Shown in pieces: positions 13,240 to 14,126 of a DNA stretch of 14,126 nucleotides. The notes under the pieces were generated by a model. It was not told the origin of the DNA and did no database searches. It worked only from the letters and a program-made list of their open reading frames with translations. The position numbers were made by a program, and so were the translations under genes. How positions within the stretch are numbered: the stretch's first letter is position 1; every line of letters begins with the position of its first letter. The stretch is from Cellvibrio sp. (GTDB taxonomy: Bacteria; Pseudomonadota; Gammaproteobacteria; Pseudomonadales; Cellvibrionaceae), in contig DQHS01000186.1 in NCBI GenBank assembly GCA_003524365.1, positions 1-14,126 on the forward strand, read 5' to 3'.

Positions 13240-13974
13240 TTATTGCTTTTCCTTCAACTCTTCTGCTTCTTTCTTCAGAGCTTGCTCTAATTCAAGCTGC
13301 TCATGATCTATCTCTGGCATTGCGGGCAAGGCTTGTTCAACCATATTGGTTGCGTTCGCTTTGGCTTTTTCAGTGGCGTCGGTGGCAGCCGCATCAATTT
13401 TTTTATTGATATTATCGGTCACTGCATCAACCGGGTTTTCGATAATGTCTTGCGCATTACGCAATGCTTCCTGTTTTTCATCAAAGGACTTTTTGAATGT
13501 TTGGGCTTGGTCGTAAGCACTTTGTAGCTCTTGCGGCAGGGCCGGGATGATAGCTTGTTTTGCACCTTCGATTTGCTCGGAAATAATTTCCGGTGTGCCG
13601 TCTTTTATCAACATCACTGCCATTTGGTTAGTGTCGGCATTCCATACCATGGCGGCTTTATCGGTAATCGCTTGCACCTGTGGTGGTGCATAACGCGAGG
13701 CGACATAGAAAAGGGCGCCTTCCTGTTGAATCGTTTGCGCGGTGCGTAAAAGCTTCATTGTGGGTTCGTATTTATCGCCCAGCAATGCTGTCATCCGGTC
13801 TTTCACCATTGGGGTTTCAAAGAGATTGACTTCGTTAGGGTCAAAGCCCACCAGTGGTTTAAGAAAAGACCACATCAATTTACTTTGCAGTTGGTTGCCA
13901 ATTAGCAAGGACGAAACACAGGCTGAAAGAAAAATACAAATAAATGCAATTGCGAGAAGTTTGGTAGTGCGCAT
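13240..13974 (-). CDS. Predicted lipoprotein of unknown function
   Basis: From ATG 13974, a 244-residue protein with an N-terminal lipoprotein signal: MRTTKLLAIAFICIFLSAC, with the lipobox LSAC placing the acylated Cys at residue 19. A Val-Ser-Ser follows, not Asp, so retention in the inner membrane is not indicated and outer membrane is likely. The mature part is largely helical, with no domain I recognise. The last ~100 residues are rich in Ala, Lys, Glu and Gln with several charged repeats, ending in ELEQALKKEAEELKEK, probably a coiled coil. A TTG at 13980 extends the frame by two residues, but ATG 13974 with CGGA upstream is preferred. It is 89 bp from doxX on the same strand with an own-promoter-sized gap between them, so membership of the ECF operon or regulon is uncertain. 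Confidence 0.8.
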   Translation of the reverse strand: MRTTKLLAIAFICIFLSACVSSLLIGNQLQSKLMWSFLKPLVGFDPNEVNLFETPMVKDRMTALLGDKYEPTMKLLRTAQTIQQEGALFYVASRYAPPQVQAITDKAAMVWNADTNQMAVMLIKDGTPEIISEQIEGAKQAIIPALPQELQSAYDQAQTFKKSFDEKQEALRNAQDIIENPVDAVTDNINKKIDAAATDATEKAKANATNMVEQALPAMPEIDHEQLELEQALKKEAEELKEKQ

Positions 13975-14100
13975 AAACAATCCGATAACAGGGGGGAGGC
14001 CAAGATGTGCAGCTGGGCAGTTTACGCAATGTGATTCACGCCGTACATAAGGTGGTGGTCTGTGAAAAGTGATTTATCGCGCCATTTTGCCCAGATACGC

Positions 14101-14126
14101 TAAAAATAACTCCATTTTTATGGAGG
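14101..14126 (-). terminator. Probable minus-strand terminator at the right edge
   Basis: Read on the minus strand, CTCCAT (14125-14120), loop AAAA and ATGGAG (14115-14110) are followed by TTATTTTTA. This is a short intrinsic terminator for a minus-strand gene lying beyond the window. It would separate that gene from the lipoprotein gene starting at 13974. Confidence 0.5.

Noticed and set aside
13303..14050. Plus-strand frames opposite the lipoprotein gene
   Set aside because: No ribosome binding sites or family motifs; the minus-strand frame has a clear lipoprotein signal.
1..14126. Mobile elements, CRISPR arrays, tRNA or rRNA genes
   Set aside because: No transposase-like protein, spaced repeat array, tRNA cloverleaf or rRNA-like sequence was seen by eye on either strand.

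Overview
The window reads as a chromosomal segment of a polar-flagellated gammaproteobacterium. Base composition is moderate, and flagellin termini, FlaG, FliD and FliT are of the Pseudomonas/Cellvibrio/Saccharophagus type. A Cellvibrionaceae origin is my best guess, made from protein style only and not from any database search.

Left and centre (1-10669, all + strand) form a flagellar filament locus: the 3' end of flgL (hook-filament junction), a small fliT-like chaperone gene, a first flagellin gene, flaG, a second paralogous flagellin gene, a large membrane histidine kinase (MASE1-CHASE-PAS-HisKA-HATPase) and fliD (filament cap). Promoter signals are unusually readable. Flagellin 1 and fliD have near-consensus sigma-28 (FliA) promoters. 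Flagellin 2 instead has a good sigma-54 (-24/-12) element about 175 bp upstream of its start and a long leader. Intrinsic terminators close flaG and flagellin 2. In the flagellin 1 leader the ribosome binding site sits in the loop of a perfect 7-bp inverted repeat, and flagellin 2 has a weaker version, suggesting post-transcriptional control.

After fliD comes a CMP-nonulosonate (sialic/legionaminic/pseudaminic acid type) cytidylyltransferase gene (10815-11507), probably linked to flagellin or surface glycosylation. No fliS is seen where it is usually found, downstream of fliD.

Right part (11543-13974, - strand) is a separate module: a predicted lipoprotein, then a compact doxX-like / ECF sigma factor / zinc-binding anti-sigma operon. 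In that operon sigma and anti-sigma overlap by 7 nt and are probably translationally coupled. A candidate ECF-type promoter lies in front of doxX. The right edge carries a terminator-like hairpin for a minus-strand gene beyond the window.

I saw no tRNA, rRNA, CRISPR array, insertion sequence or attachment site. The points most worth a second look are the two-sigma-factor flagellin pair, the hairpin-embedded flagellin ribosome binding sites, the kinase embedded in the filament locus, and the enlarged FliD with a duplicated module.
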